Part shown: one piece after another, positions 39,228 to 50,455 of the stretch
How the letters are laid out: each line of letters begins with the position of its first letter
How positions within the stretch are numbered: the stretch's first letter is position 1
Assembly: GCF_900199205.1 (NCBI RefSeq)
Contig: NZ_OBMJ01000001.1
Location: 5,697,001 to 5,761,000, forward strand
From: Streptomyces sp. 1331.2
GTDB lineage: Bacteria; Actinomycetota; Actinomycetes; Streptomycetales; Streptomycetaceae
Reading direction: 5' to 3'
DNA length: 64,000 nt
Program-made: the position numbers and the translations under genes
The notes under the pieces: generated by a model
What the model saw: only the letters and a program-made list of their open reading frames with translations
Told to the model about the DNA's origin: nothing
Databases searched by the model: none

Positions 39228-41716
39228 CAGCCCCTCCTCGTCAGCAGCGCCACCGGGTGGACCGCCAGCAGCTCGGCCACCGGTACGGCCCCGGCCGGGA
39301 AGCTGCGCAGGGTCAGTTCGTCCGTCCATGCCCCGCCGGCCGGCAGCTCCAGCACGGTGTCCCGCCAGCCGCCCGCCCGTTCCAGCCCGTACGGCAGCCG
39401 GGTGACGGCGGTGACCACGTCGTCGCCCCGGGCGAAGGCCAGCAGGTGGTCGCTGGAGACGTCGACGACGGGCAGCGGCCGGTACGGGCCGAGCGGGCGG
39501 GAGCGGCGCAGGTGCAGCGCGGTGGCGGTCAGGTGCAGCTTCTCGCGGGCGAGGTCACCGGGGCGCGCGGTGGCCGAGTCGGTGAGCCGCACGGCGAGCG
39601 CGCCGAGGTCCACCGGAGCCCGGTTGTCCGGGTCGACCAGGGTGTACAGCGGCTCCTCGCTGCCCTGGTAGAGGTCCGGCACGCCCGGCACGGTGAGGTG
39701 CAGCAGGGCGGCCGCGAGGGTGTTGGAGCGGGCGTACGGGGCGAGGGCGTGCACCCGGCCCTCGATCCGGGGGAGCAGCCCGGGGTTGCCGTACACGGCG
39801 CGGGCCCGCTCCTCCAGGGCCTGCTCGTAGCGGGGGTCGGGGGCGGTCCAGGAGGTGTGCAGCTTGGCCTCGCGGACGGCCTTGAGCAGGGCGGCGACCA
39901 GTCGGTCCGGGGTGATCGGCCAGGCGGCGACCAGGGTGTGCCAGAGCAGCCAGTCGGCGTCCCGGTCGAGGGCGGGATGGGCCGGGCCGGCCGCGGTGGA
40001 CCAGGCGGCGGCCTCGGCGGCCCAGGCCGCGGGCTGCTCGGCGAGGACGGCGAGCCGGGCGCGGGCGTCGGCGCTGCGCTTGGTGTCGTGGGTGGAGAGC
40101 ACGGTCATGGAGTGCGGCCGGTCGCGCTCCTGCCGGCGGCACCAGTCGTGGAACTCGGCCGGGTGCAGCCCCGGCCGGGCGGGCTCGCCGCCGACCTCGT
40201 TGAGCCCGGGCAGGGCGTTCCAGCGGTAGAAGGCGGTGTCCTCGACGCCCTTGGCGGCCACCGCGGCCGCGGTCTGGGCGAAGCGCACGCAGAACTCGTC
40301 GTGGTCCGGGCCGCGCCCCAGCCGGCCGAGCGCCAGCGCGGCCACCAGCCGGTCGGTCGGGTCGGCGGAGCCGTCCAGGGCGGCGTGCATCTGCTGCTCC
40401 GAGGCCGCGGGCACCGGCTCGCCGGGCCGGGCGTACGGCCGGTAGGCCGGGTAGCCGGTGAGCAGCCGCCCGATCGCCGCGTGCAGCTGTCCGGGCGCGT
40501 GGTCGGCGTGCGCGGGCTCGGCGGCGCCGATCCGCAGCGCGATGCGGACCAGCCGCTCGACCTCGGCGGCCAGTTCGCCGTCCGGTCCGGTCATCTCGGC
40601 CCGCCCGCGCCGGGCGGCGGCGATCGCGGGGTGCGGGTCCTCGCACGGGTCGTGGACCGGGCCGCCGTGCAGGAAGGACTCGTACGCCCCGGCCAGCCGG
40701 CAGGCGCCCGCGTGGTCGGTGAGCACGCCGTCGATGCGGCGCAGCGCGTCGTAGCCGGTGGTGCCGGCGACCGGCCAGTCCTCGGGCAGCCGCTCCTCGC
40801 CGGCGAGGATCTTCTCCACCACGGTGTAGGCGCCGCCGGTGGCGTCCGCGAGGCGGCGCAGGTAGCCGCGGGGGTCGGCGAGCCCGTCCGGGTGGTCGAT
40901 CCGGAAGCCGTCCAGGACGCCGTCGGCGTGCAGCCGCAGCAGGACGGCGTGGGTGGCGGCGAAGACCTCCGGGTCCTCGACCCGCAGCGCGATCAGCTCG
41001 TTGACGGTGAAGAAGCGCCGGTAGTTGAGCTCGGTGCGGGCCAGCCGCCACCAGGAGAGCCGGTACCACTGGCGGGCGAGCAGGTCGGGCAGCGGCAGGT
41101 CCTCGGTGCCGGGGCGCAGCGGCAGTTCGTGCCGGTGGTAGCGCAGCACCCCGTCGTCCACGGTCAGCTGGTCCAGGACGGCGCCGAGCCGGTCGCCGAG
41201 CAGCGGCAGCAGCACCCGGCCGCGGTCCGGGGCGTCGGCGGGGCCGGGCTGGGCGTCCCAGTCGATGTCGAACCAGCGCGCGTACGGGGAGTCCGGTCCG
41301 TCGCGCAGCACCTGCCACAGCGGCCGGTTGAGCCGTTCGGGGGCGGGCACGGCCATGTGGTTGGGCACCACGTCGGCGATCAGCCCCAGCCGGTGGCGGT
41401 GGGCTTCGGCGGCGAGGGCCCGCAGGGCGTCCTCGCCGCCGAGCTGCTCGCTGATCCGGGTGTGGTCGACGGTGTCGTAGCCGTGGGTGGAGCCGGGGAC
41501 GGCCTCCAGTAGCGGGGAGAGGTGCAGGTGGGAGACGCCGAGGGCGGCCAGGTAGGGGACGGCGGCGGTGGCGTCGCGCAGGGTGAAGCCGGGCTGGAGC
41601 TGGAGGCGGTAGCTGGCGGTGGGCACGTTGGGCACGGCGGTGGGCGCGGCGCTGGGCATGCCGGAGGGGACGGGGGCGGCCGGGCGGGGCTGCGCGGGCT
41701 CGGCGGCGGAGGTCAT
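39227..41716 (-). CDS. treY: malto-oligosyltrehalose synthase
   Basis: 829 residues from ATG 41716; Pro/Ala-rich for the first 30. GH13: TASYRLQLQPGFTLRDATAA, LGLIADVVPNHMAVPAPERL, DGFRIDHPDGLADPRGYLRR (nucleophile), YTVVEKILAGEERLPEDWPV (acid) and LSTHDTKRSADARARLAVL. It isomerises the reducing-end alpha-1,4 bond of maltooligosaccharides to alpha-1,1. It is the first gene of the treYZ operon. The gap to glgX upstream is 101 bp. Confidence 0.96.
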   Translation of the reverse strand: MTSAAEPAQPRPAAPVPSGMPSAAPTAVPNVPTASYRLQLQPGFTLRDATAAVPYLAALGVSHLHLSPLLEAVPGSTHGYDTVDHTRISEQLGGEDALRALAAEAHRHRLGLIADVVPNHMAVPAPERLNRPLWQVLRDGPDSPYARWFDIDWDAQPGPADAPDRGRVLLPLLGDRLGAVLDQLTVDDGVLRYHRHELPLRPGTEDLPLPDLLARQWYRLSWWRLARTELNYRRFFTVNELIALRVEDPEVFAATHAVLLRLHADGVLDGFRIDHPDGLADPRGYLRRLADATGGAYTVVEKILAGEERLPEDWPVAGTTGYDALRRIDGVLTDHAGACRLAGAYESFLHGGPVHDPCEDPHPAIAAARRGRAEMTGPDGELAAEVERLVRIALRIGAAEPAHADHAPGQLHAAIGRLLTGYPAYRPYARPGEPVPAASEQQMHAALDGSADPTDRLVAALALGRLGRGPDHDEFCVRFAQTAAAVAAKGVEDTAFYRWNALPGLNEVGGEPARPGLHPAEFHDWCRRQERDRPHSMTVLSTHDTKRSADARARLAVLAEQPAAWAAEAAAWSTAAGPAHPALDRDADWLLWHTLVAAWPITPDRLVAALLKAVREAKLHTSWTAPDPRYEQALEERARAVYGNPGLLPRIEGRVHALAPYARSNTLAAALLHLTVPGVPDLYQGSEEPLYTLVDPDNRAPVDLGALAVRLTDSATARPGDLAREKLHLTATALHLRRSRPLGPYRPLPVVDVSSDHLLAFARGDDVVTAVTRLPYGLERAGGWRDTVLELPAGGAWTDELTLRSFPAGAVPVAELLAVHPVALLTRRG

Positions 41717-41817
41717 AGCTCCATAGGTACCCGGGGAGCCCGCCGCCAAGACCCGCTGCTGACCCGAACAGGTGACCTGATTCGAACGGGTGACCGATCA
41801 CGGATGCCGTGAGCCCA

Positions 41818-43953
<2,136 letters not shown>

Positions 43954-44397
43954 GGCTCCTCAACTTCCTTGCTGCAAACCGAAACTGACGTGTGGTCCGA
44001 CGATAAGTCCGGCGCGGCCGGGCAGGTGCCGCGCTCGCGCGCCGTGACGCACGGCACAGCGCATACTTCCCGAGCCCTCCCCCGGCGGCCGGGAGAACCG
44101 GCCCGGGTTGGTCCGAACGAGTGGCCGACGGGTATTCCTGTGAAGATCGGGGCCCCTGGTGCGGGCGGGTACTGCCCCTGGCGCAGGCGAGGGTGCGGGC
44201 GGGGTGCGGGCGGGTGCGGGCACGGGCTCGGGCGGGAGTCGACCGGCGGGCCCGCCGGAGCCGTCGACCATCCGGCTGCGGGCCGCTCTCGGCGGGCAGT
44301 ACCCTTGATCGTCCGGCCGCCCCGGCCGACCGGTGCTTGTCAACGGCCCGTCAACGGTCCCCGCGCCCGCGGGGGTCAGCCGCAGATGAGGTGGCGC
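43954..44397. other. non-coding gap before the HEPN gene
   Basis: About 440 bp. It contains the glgX upstream region, a G-rich direct repeat (GTGCGGGCGG copies) at about 44186-44225, and a final GGGGG at 44371-44375. No ORF with coding character is seen, and no promoter is confidently placed. Confidence 0.5.
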
Positions 44398-45672
44398 ATG
44401 GTGTTCCCTGCTGGCGGCCTTGGTTCCGGGCCCGACGGCCCCCACCGGGGCGCGACCCGCAGCGAGGCGCCCACGGTCGTCATGCGCCCCACCCTGACCG
44501 GCCGCACCCTGGTCCCCGCCCAGAGCGGGCCGGTGGAGATACCCGCACTGGCCTGGTCCGCCGGCGAATGGGAGGAGTCCTACCAGCGGGTACGGATCTC
44601 CGGACGCGCCTACGTCTGGCTCAACCTGGTCGAACAGCGGCTGCGCTCCCTGGTGGACGAGGTGCTGCACCCCATCTACGCCCCCGCCCACGGTGAGGAC
44701 TGGGTCACCGCCGCCGCCGGACCGGCCGGCGAGGAATGGGCCCACCGCGCCGGGGCCGTCCGCGAGGTCAGCCGCCGCAAGGGCTACCTGCTCGACCCGG
44801 CCGACGACGACCCGCTGGTCTTCCTCACCCTGCCCCAGCTGCGCGAGCTGATGGTCCAGCACTGGCCCTGCTTCGAGCCGTACCTGGCCGACCGGCGCGA
44901 GATCGAACTCGCCCTGGACGAACTGGAGGTCGCCCGGCACGTGGTCTCCCGCAACCGGGTGCTCACCCAGACCGTCCTCGCCCAGACCGAACGGGCCGCC
45001 GCCCGGCTGCTCGCCGTCCTGGACGGCGGCGCGGGCGGCGTGCCCGCCGACGTGGTGGAGTCCCTGGTCGCCGGCCGGTACGCGGACGTCGTCGCGGTGC
45101 ACGCCGACCGCGTCCGGCTCCAGCGCGACCTGCCCGTCGAGGACCTGCTGGACGGCGCCCGGCGGCTCGACGCGCTCGGCATCGGCCTCGGCATGCTCTG
45201 CCAGAACTACACCGGCAAGCGCCTGGTGCGCCTGGCCGGCGAAGGCTGCCGGGTACGGCTGCTCTTCCTCAACCCGGCGAGCAGCGCGGTGCGCCGACGC
45301 GAACGCGAACTGGGCCTCGGAAGAGGCGAGTTGTCCCGCTCCATCGAGATGAACATCATGCACGTGCGCCGGGTCAGGGCCCGGCTGCGGGACCAGGGCG
45401 GCTTCGAGATCCGGGTCTTCGACGAGACCCCGCGCTTCACCGCCTACCTGGTCGAAGGCCCCCGCACCACCGGCCAGGCCGGCGGGCGCCGGCAGAGCCG
45501 CGACCTCGGCGTCATCCAGCCCTACCTGCGCCGCGCCCGCGGCATGGAGTCCCCGGCACTGGTGCTGCGCGGCGGCGCCGGCCAGCAGCCCGGCGGCACC
45601 GAGCCCGGGCTGCTGGAGGTCTACCGCGAGGAGTTCGAAGGGCTCTGGGGGGACTCCCGGTCCGTCTCCTGA
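44398..45672 (+). CDS. SAV2148-family HEPN domain protein
   Basis: 424 residues from ATG 44398; ATG 44386, with GGGGG 10 nt upstream, would add four. The N-terminal half matches the SAV2148 HEPN family: AYVWLNLVEQRLRSLVDEVL, VREVSRRKGYLLDPADDDPL, FLTLPQLRELMVQHWPCFEP and ELALDELEVARHVVSRNRVL. The C-terminal half (VRLLFLNPASSAVRRREREL then GLGRGELSRSIEMNI, and FEIRVFDETPRFTAYLV) looks like the PLD-like/DUF5919 group. HEPN proteins are often RNases or RNA binders, but I see no clear Rx4-6H motif. Function unknown; conserved in Streptomyces. Confidence 0.8.
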   Translation: MVFPAGGLGSGPDGPHRGATRSEAPTVVMRPTLTGRTLVPAQSGPVEIPALAWSAGEWEESYQRVRISGRAYVWLNLVEQRLRSLVDEVLHPIYAPAHGEDWVTAAAGPAGEEWAHRAGAVREVSRRKGYLLDPADDDPLVFLTLPQLRELMVQHWPCFEPYLADRREIELALDELEVARHVVSRNRVLTQTVLAQTERAAARLLAVLDGGAGGVPADVVESLVAGRYADVVAVHADRVRLQRDLPVEDLLDGARRLDALGIGLGMLCQNYTGKRLVRLAGEGCRVRLLFLNPASSAVRRRERELGLGRGELSRSIEMNIMHVRRVRARLRDQGGFEIRVFDETPRFTAYLVEGPRTTGQAGGRRQSRDLGVIQPYLRRARGMESPALVLRGGAGQQPGGTEPGLLEVYREEFEGLWGDSRSVS

Positions 45673-45731
45673 CGCCCGCATGCCGAGAAAGTCCGTGGTC
45701 GCGGGATGACCGGACTGCCAGACTGCGGGCC

Positions 45732-46274
45732 GTGAACAGCCTCCCCGCCTGGACCCTGGTACCCGCCGCGTCCGCCGACCTCGACCTCGTCACCGACCTC
45801 AAGGAACAGGTCATGCGCGCCGACCTGGAACGCCTCGGCCGCTGGGACCCGGACCGCTCCCGCCGCCGCGTCCGCGACTCCTTCTCCACCCGGTGGACGT
45901 CCGTGCTGCTGGTCGAGGGCGTCTTCGCCGGTTCCGTCACCGTCCGCCCCGACGAGCGGGGCGGACGCCACCTGGAGCTGTTCTACCTGGCCCCGCACCT
46001 CCAGGGCCGCGGCCTCGGCACCGCCGTCCTGCGCCGCCTCCTCGCCGAGGCCGACGCCGCCGGAGAAGCGGTGCGCCTCGTCGTCCTGCGCGGCAGCGCC
46101 GCCCAGCACCTCTACGAGCGGCACGGCTTCACCGTCGTCCACGAGGACCCCGTCGACGTCCACATGCACCGCCCGGCACCCGAGCCCGCCTTCGCCGCCA
46201 CCCCGGAGCCGGCCCGAACCCGCGCGGGGCTCGACGTCGACGTCCACACCGAGGACCGCCGCCTGGTGCGGTAA
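45732..46274 (+). CDS. GNAT-family N-acetyltransferase
   Basis: 180 residues from GTG 45732; no strong ribosome site. The acetyl-CoA site is LFYLAPHLQGRGLGTAVLRR, followed by RLVVLRGSAAQHLYERHGFT. The C-terminal 40 residues are acidic and Pro-rich. The acceptor is unknown. It lies 57 bp after the HEPN gene and may be cotranscribed. Confidence 0.85.
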   Translation: MNSLPAWTLVPAASADLDLVTDLKEQVMRADLERLGRWDPDRSRRRVRDSFSTRWTSVLLVEGVFAGSVTVRPDERGGRHLELFYLAPHLQGRGLGTAVLRRLLAEADAAGEAVRLVVLRGSAAQHLYERHGFTVVHEDPVDVHMHRPAPEPAFAATPEPARTRAGLDVDVHTEDRRLVR

Positions 46275-46365
46275 CGATTCCGCCCCGCCTCCGTCCCGGT
46301 CACGACAGGTTCCCGGGCCCGTCGTCGAGAGCTCAAGCGGCTTGCGGACCACCTGACTTCGCGCC

Positions 46366-46385
46366 GGCCCGCGGACCGGCGGGCC
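46366..46385 (+). terminator. possible terminator
   Basis: GGCCCGC (46366-46372) and GCGGGCC (46379-46385) form a 7-bp stem with a 6-nt loop between the GNAT and exonuclease genes. No T-tract. Confidence 0.35.
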
Positions 46386-46531
46386 CTATGCCCGTCCGCC
46401 CGGGGAACCCTGGGGAACTCCCTGATTCCGGCCCGGCAGGTGGGGGCGGGGCCGGGCCCGTGGGTCGGATTGTCGGTGGGGCGGGTGATGATAGGGGCTG
46501 TTTCGAGAGGCAGGACGGAAGGACACACCTG

Positions 46532-47233
46532 ATGAGCTGGTGGCAGCAGCCACTGGTCGGCTTCGACCTGGAGACCACGGGCACCGACCCGGCCGTGGAC
46601 CGCATCGTCACGGCCGCGCTCGTGGACACCGTCGGGGCCGCCCGGGTGGGCGCCGCGCACTGGCTGCTCGATCCCGGGGTGCCGATACCCGCCGAGGCGG
46701 AGGCGATCCACGGGATCGGGGACGCGGTGGCGCGGAGCAAGGGGCGGCCGGCGAAGGAGGCGGTGGAGGAGATAGCCGCCGCGCTGTGCGGGCGGATAGC
46801 CGACGGCCGGCCGGTGGTGGCGTTCAACGCGCCGTTCGACCTGTCGCTGCTCGACGCCGAGCTGAGCCGGCACGGGCTGGCCACGCTCGCGGAGCGCCTG
46901 GGCGGGCCGGTCGGGCCGGTGCTGGACGCACTGGTGATCGACCGGGCCGTGGACAAGTACCGCAAGGGCTCGCGCACCCTGCAGCGGGTCTGCGAGGTGT
47001 ACGGGGTGGAGCTGACGGACGCGCACGAGGCCGGCAGCGACGCGCTGGCCGCCGTCCGGGTCGCCGTCGCCCTGGCCGGGCGCTACCCGGCCGAGGTGGG
47101 CGCGGTGGCACCGGCCGAACTGCACCGGCGGCAGATCGGCTGGTACCGGGACTGGGCGGAGAGCCTGCAGGCCTGGCTGCGCCGCGACAAGGACCCGCAG
47201 GCAGTGGTCGACCCGCGCTGGCCCGCCCGGTAG
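46532..47233 (+). CDS. 3'-5' exonuclease (DnaQ/DEDDh family)
   Basis: 233 residues from ATG 46532, GGAAGGA 8 nt upstream. Exo I motif VGFDLETTGTD with Asp12 and Glu14, Exo II VVAFNAPFDLSLLDAEL, Exo III VELTDAHEAGSDALAAV with the His and Asp of the DEDDh class. It resembles stand-alone epsilon-like exonucleases of actinobacteria. The C-terminal extension RRQIGWYRDWAESLQAWLRR is common in these. Likely a repair or RNA-processing role; not the replicative subunit. Confidence 0.9.
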   Translation: MSWWQQPLVGFDLETTGTDPAVDRIVTAALVDTVGAARVGAAHWLLDPGVPIPAEAEAIHGIGDAVARSKGRPAKEAVEEIAAALCGRIADGRPVVAFNAPFDLSLLDAELSRHGLATLAERLGGPVGPVLDALVIDRAVDKYRKGSRTLQRVCEVYGVELTDAHEAGSDALAAVRVAVALAGRYPAEVGAVAPAELHRRQIGWYRDWAESLQAWLRRDKDPQAVVDPRWPAR

Positions 47234-47256
47234 CCGGTCGCTGACACACTGCCCGG

Positions 47257-47742
47257 ATGACCGTACGCCTCGCCCGCCCCGCAGACCTGCCCGGCTTCCT
47301 CGCCCTCGCCGCCGAGGTCGAGCACTGGTTCGGCCCGATGGTCGCCGAGCCGGGCTTCCACCGTGCGGTGCTCAGGAGCATCGAGCGGGGCCGGGCCACC
47401 GTGGCCGAGGACGGGGAGGGGCGCGGGCTGCTCGGCGGCCTGCTGTTCGGCCGGGCCCCGGGGGAGGGGCAGCCGCCGCGGCACCACCTGCACTGGCTCG
47501 TCGTCACCGGGCGCGCCCGGGGAGCCGGCGTCGGCCGGGCGCTGGTCGCGGACGCGCTGCGCCGCCACGGTGTCCGGGCCCCGGCCACCGTCGAGGTGGT
47601 GACCTTCGGGCTCGACCACCCCGGCGCGGTGACGAGCGGCGCCCGGGTGTTCTACGAGCGGCTGGGCTTCACCCCGGCCGAGGCCGCCGACCCGGGCCCG
47701 GAGGGCGGCTCCCGGCAGGTCTACCGGCTCGACCTGACCTGA
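47257..47742 (+). CDS. GNAT-family N-acetyltransferase
   Basis: 161 residues from ATG 47257. The acetyl-CoA loop is LVVTGRARGAGVGRALVADA, with RVFYERLGFTPAEAADPGPE near the end. It lies 23 bp after the exonuclease, probably the same transcript. Its last codons (Asp-Leu-Thr-stop) are part of a GACCT tandem repeat. Confidence 0.87.
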   Translation: MTVRLARPADLPGFLALAAEVEHWFGPMVAEPGFHRAVLRSIERGRATVAEDGEGRGLLGGLLFGRAPGEGQPPRHHLHWLVVTGRARGAGVGRALVADALRRHGVRAPATVEVVTFGLDHPGAVTSGARVFYERLGFTPAEAADPGPEGGSRQVYRLDLT

Positions 47743-47765
47743 CCTGACCTGACCTGATCTGACCT
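47731..47765 (+). repeat. 5-bp x7 repeat across the GNAT stop
   Basis: Seven GACCT units, the sixth being GATCT. The CDS stop TGA (47740-47742) lies within the repeat, and TGA recurs in later units. Confidence 0.95.
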
Positions 47766-47877
47766 GGCCCGGCGGGCGGCGGTGTCACCGCAGGTCAGGC
47801 GACGGCGGCGTCGAGTTCGGCGGGGCTGGGCCCGCGGTCGGTCCCGCAGCCGGCCTCAGGGCTGCCCGTCAACTGCC

Positions 47878-48918
47878 CTACTGTGCAGGGAAGTCGAAGG
47901 TGTACCCCTGGGCGACCAGCCAGGGCAGCAGCTGCTTGAGTGCGGCCACGGTCTGGCTGCGGTCGCCGCCGCCGTCGTGCATGAGGATCACCCCGCCGGG
48001 CTTGAGCTGCTTCTGCACGGTGGAGACGATGGCCGGCACGCCGGGGCGGGACCAGTCGCGCGGGTCGACGGACCAGCCGAGCGAGCCCATGCCGAGGCTC
48101 GCGGTGACCTGCTCGTTGTCGGCGTTGAAGCCGCCGCCGGGAGCCCGGAACCAGTCGACCCGGGTGCCGGGGCCGCCGGCCTGGACGATCATGTCCCGGG
48201 CGGCGGTGATCTCGTACACCGCCTTGTCGTGCGGGAGCTTCGCGAACGGCTGCGGGTGGTGGACGCTGTGGTCGCAGAGCCGGTGCCCGGCGGCCAGGAC
48301 GCGCTTGACCGCGGCCGGGTTGGCGGCGGCGTTCTGGCCGATCTCGCAGAAGGTGGCCTTGGCGTGGTACTGGGCGAGCAGGTCGAGGATCTGGCCGGTC
48401 GCGGGGCCGGGGCCGTCGTCGAAGGTGAGCGCGACGGTCCGGCCACCGGAGGCGGTGGAGCCGATCACGGTGCCCGCCCCGGGGTGCGGGGGCGGCGCCG
48501 CGGGCGAGGAAGCCGCGGCGGGGGAGCCCGGGACGGGAGTGGTGGTCGGCACGGCGGGGGAGGACGGCGCCGCGGAGGAGGACGGCGTCGGGCCCGCGGG
48601 CGTACGCGGCGTCGCGGGCGCGGCGGGGACGCTCGGAGCGGAGGAGCCGGGCGAGCCGGAGGATCCGGACGAGGAGACCGGGGGCAGACCGTCGGAGCCG
48701 GGTGTCGGCGCGATGGTGCTCGCGGCCGTCCCGTCCGGCTGCCCGGCGACCGGCGGCTGCGCGGTGGTGCTCGGCGCCGGCGACTGCAGGGCCCCGCTGG
48801 CGGTCCCGCAGGCGGCCAGTCCCAGGACGGCGGCCACGGCGGCGCAGCCCGCGATCAGCCGACGCCGGGAGCGGGACGGGCGGTTCGGGGCGCAGGGGCG
48901 GCGGGCGGTCCGGTGCAT
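47878..48918 (-). CDS. polysaccharide deacetylase lipoprotein (NodB domain)
   Basis: 346 residues. Signal peptide with lipobox VLGLAAC, Cys37. Then an about 100-residue Ser/Pro/Ala linker and a NodB domain from about 145: TVALTFDDGPGPATGQILDL, LCDHSVHHPQPFAKLP (metal His pair), WFRAPGGGFN and GGVILMHDGGGDRSQTVAAL. It would deacetylate cell-wall or extracellular polysaccharide outside the membrane. The long linker suits reaching the peptidoglycan. The 135 bp after its stop (47743-47877) hold no gene. Confidence 0.92.
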   Translation of the reverse strand: MHRTARRPCAPNRPSRSRRRLIAGCAAVAAVLGLAACGTASGALQSPAPSTTAQPPVAGQPDGTAASTIAPTPGSDGLPPVSSSGSSGSPGSSAPSVPAAPATPRTPAGPTPSSSAAPSSPAVPTTTPVPGSPAAASSPAAPPPHPGAGTVIGSTASGGRTVALTFDDGPGPATGQILDLLAQYHAKATFCEIGQNAAANPAAVKRVLAAGHRLCDHSVHHPQPFAKLPHDKAVYEITAARDMIVQAGGPGTRVDWFRAPGGGFNADNEQVTASLGMGSLGWSVDPRDWSRPGVPAIVSTVQKQLKPGGVILMHDGGGDRSQTVAALKQLLPWLVAQGYTFDFPAQ

Positions 48919-49109
48919 GGCGGCGGCTCCTGAGGTACGAGTACGGTGCCGATCCCTCGGGTCAGGATGACTGTCCGATAGGACGCCGAGCGTACGTGTC
49001 CCGGTTGCGCGCCGGACCGGCCTGCGCCGGGAGTCTTCTCACACCCGCCCCGGCTGGCGTCCGCCCGCCGCTCGCGGTACCGGACCGCCACCGAGGCGGC
49101 GGCCCGGCC

Positions 49110-50003
49110 TCAGAACGGGTACCAGCGCACCCCGGTGGCCCCGTCCCGCAGCGAGTCGACCCGGCGCCGGAACTCGGCCAGGGCGGCCGGGTTGCTCGCC
49201 GCCTGCTGGGCGACCCAGGAGGCGCTGGCGGTCTCCCGGGCCCCGCGCAGCACCGCGAAGCCGGGCCACTCGCGCACGTCCCAGCCGTACGCCGCGGTGA
49301 AGGCGTCGTACTCCTCGGCGGGCACCCCGTAGCGGTCGTGGGCGAGGGCGAGGACCACCAGGTCGTGTTCGCGCAGGTCGTCGGCGACGAATTCGAGGTC
49401 GAGCAGGACCGGTCCGTCCGGTCCGACGTGGACGTTGCGCGGCAGCGCATCGCCGTGGATCACGCCGGGGTGCAGCCGGGGGACGAGGTCGGGCAGGGCG
49501 GCCTCGAAGGCGGCGCGGCGGTGGCGCAAGAAAGCGACGTCCTCGGGGTCGACGTGGCCCTCGGCGGAGGCCAGCCAGCGTTCGACCGGGGCCAGCAGGT
49601 CGCGCCGGCCGAGCGGGACGGGCGGCACCGGCAGCCGGTGCAGGGCGTGCAGCAGCGGGGCGAGGTCGACCGGGCGGGCCGGGCGGACGGCGGGGGCGAG
49701 CCGGTGCCAGAAGGTGACGGGGTGCCCGTCGGCGAGCTGCGGCTCGGGCGCGACCGCGTCGTACGGGCGCACCACCGGGACGCCCTGCCCGGCCAGCCAG
49801 TGGGCGACGGTCAGTTCGCGGTGGGCCCGGTCGTGCAGTTCGGGGCCGCGGCCGACCTTGGCGACCACGGCCGGGTCGCCGAGGTCGAAGACGGCGTTCT
49901 CGCCGAGCGCGAGCAGCCGGGCGTCGCCGGGGCCGGGCAGCCCGGCGGACTCGCAGGCGCGGGCCAGCAGCAGCCGGGCGCGGCCCTCGTCGAAGGGGAT
50001 CAT
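49110..50003 (-). CDS. APH-family phosphotransferase
   Basis: 297 residues from ATG 50003. Catalytic loop HPGVIHGDALPRNVHV with the standard HGD, metal loop LLDLEFVADDLREHDLVVLA where DLE replaces DFD. N-lobe: LLALGENAVFDLGDPAVVAK. This layout is common among actinobacterial small-molecule kinases; the substrate is unknown. The last residues are VRWYPF. Confidence 0.87.
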   Translation of the reverse strand: MIPFDEGRARLLLARACESAGLPGPGDARLLALGENAVFDLGDPAVVAKVGRGPELHDRAHRELTVAHWLAGQGVPVVRPYDAVAPEPQLADGHPVTFWHRLAPAVRPARPVDLAPLLHALHRLPVPPVPLGRRDLLAPVERWLASAEGHVDPEDVAFLRHRRAAFEAALPDLVPRLHPGVIHGDALPRNVHVGPDGPVLLDLEFVADDLREHDLVVLALAHDRYGVPAEEYDAFTAAYGWDVREWPGFAVLRGARETASASWVAQQAASNPAALAEFRRRVDSLRDGATGVRWYPF

Positions 50004-50455
50004 GACGGGGCTCCGTTCCGCCGTGGTTCGGCCGGGGGTCCCCGGACGGTGATCATCATGACGCACGGGCGCCGGATCGTGCGGGCAGGCCGCCCCGGGC
50101 CCCGTCTCGGGGGCGGGGTGGGGTTTTCCCGGGCGCCCGACCCCGAGAACTCCTCCTCAGGGGTAGGGGACGAACCTCCACCCTGAGGGGGAGATGACTC
50201 CACCCGGAGCACGAGGTCAACGGGTGCGCGCTCGGGAGAAACTGGGTCGGGGCCGTTCGGGGGCGGCCTCGTACGGGGGTTGGATTACGGGGGCTCCTTG
50301 CCGGGCGGCAAGCAAGTACTCGTAGGATGATGCCCAAACCTACTTACCTGCCGACCGGCAAGGGTGTGCCTCCAGGCACTCCCGGCCGGTCCTGCCGTCG
50401 CCCAGCGTCCCGTCCCCCAAGGGCTGCGGTGAACCATGCCCAGGAGGCATCGAGC
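50004..50455. other. non-coding gap before the second MMPL gene
   Basis: About 450 bp. An imperfect inverted repeat (GCAAGTACTCGTAGG near 50308 and CCTACTTACCTGC near 50338) could be an operator for the exporter. The rest is GC-rich with no coding frame I accept. AGGAGG lies 9 nt before the MMPL ATG. Confidence 0.4.
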
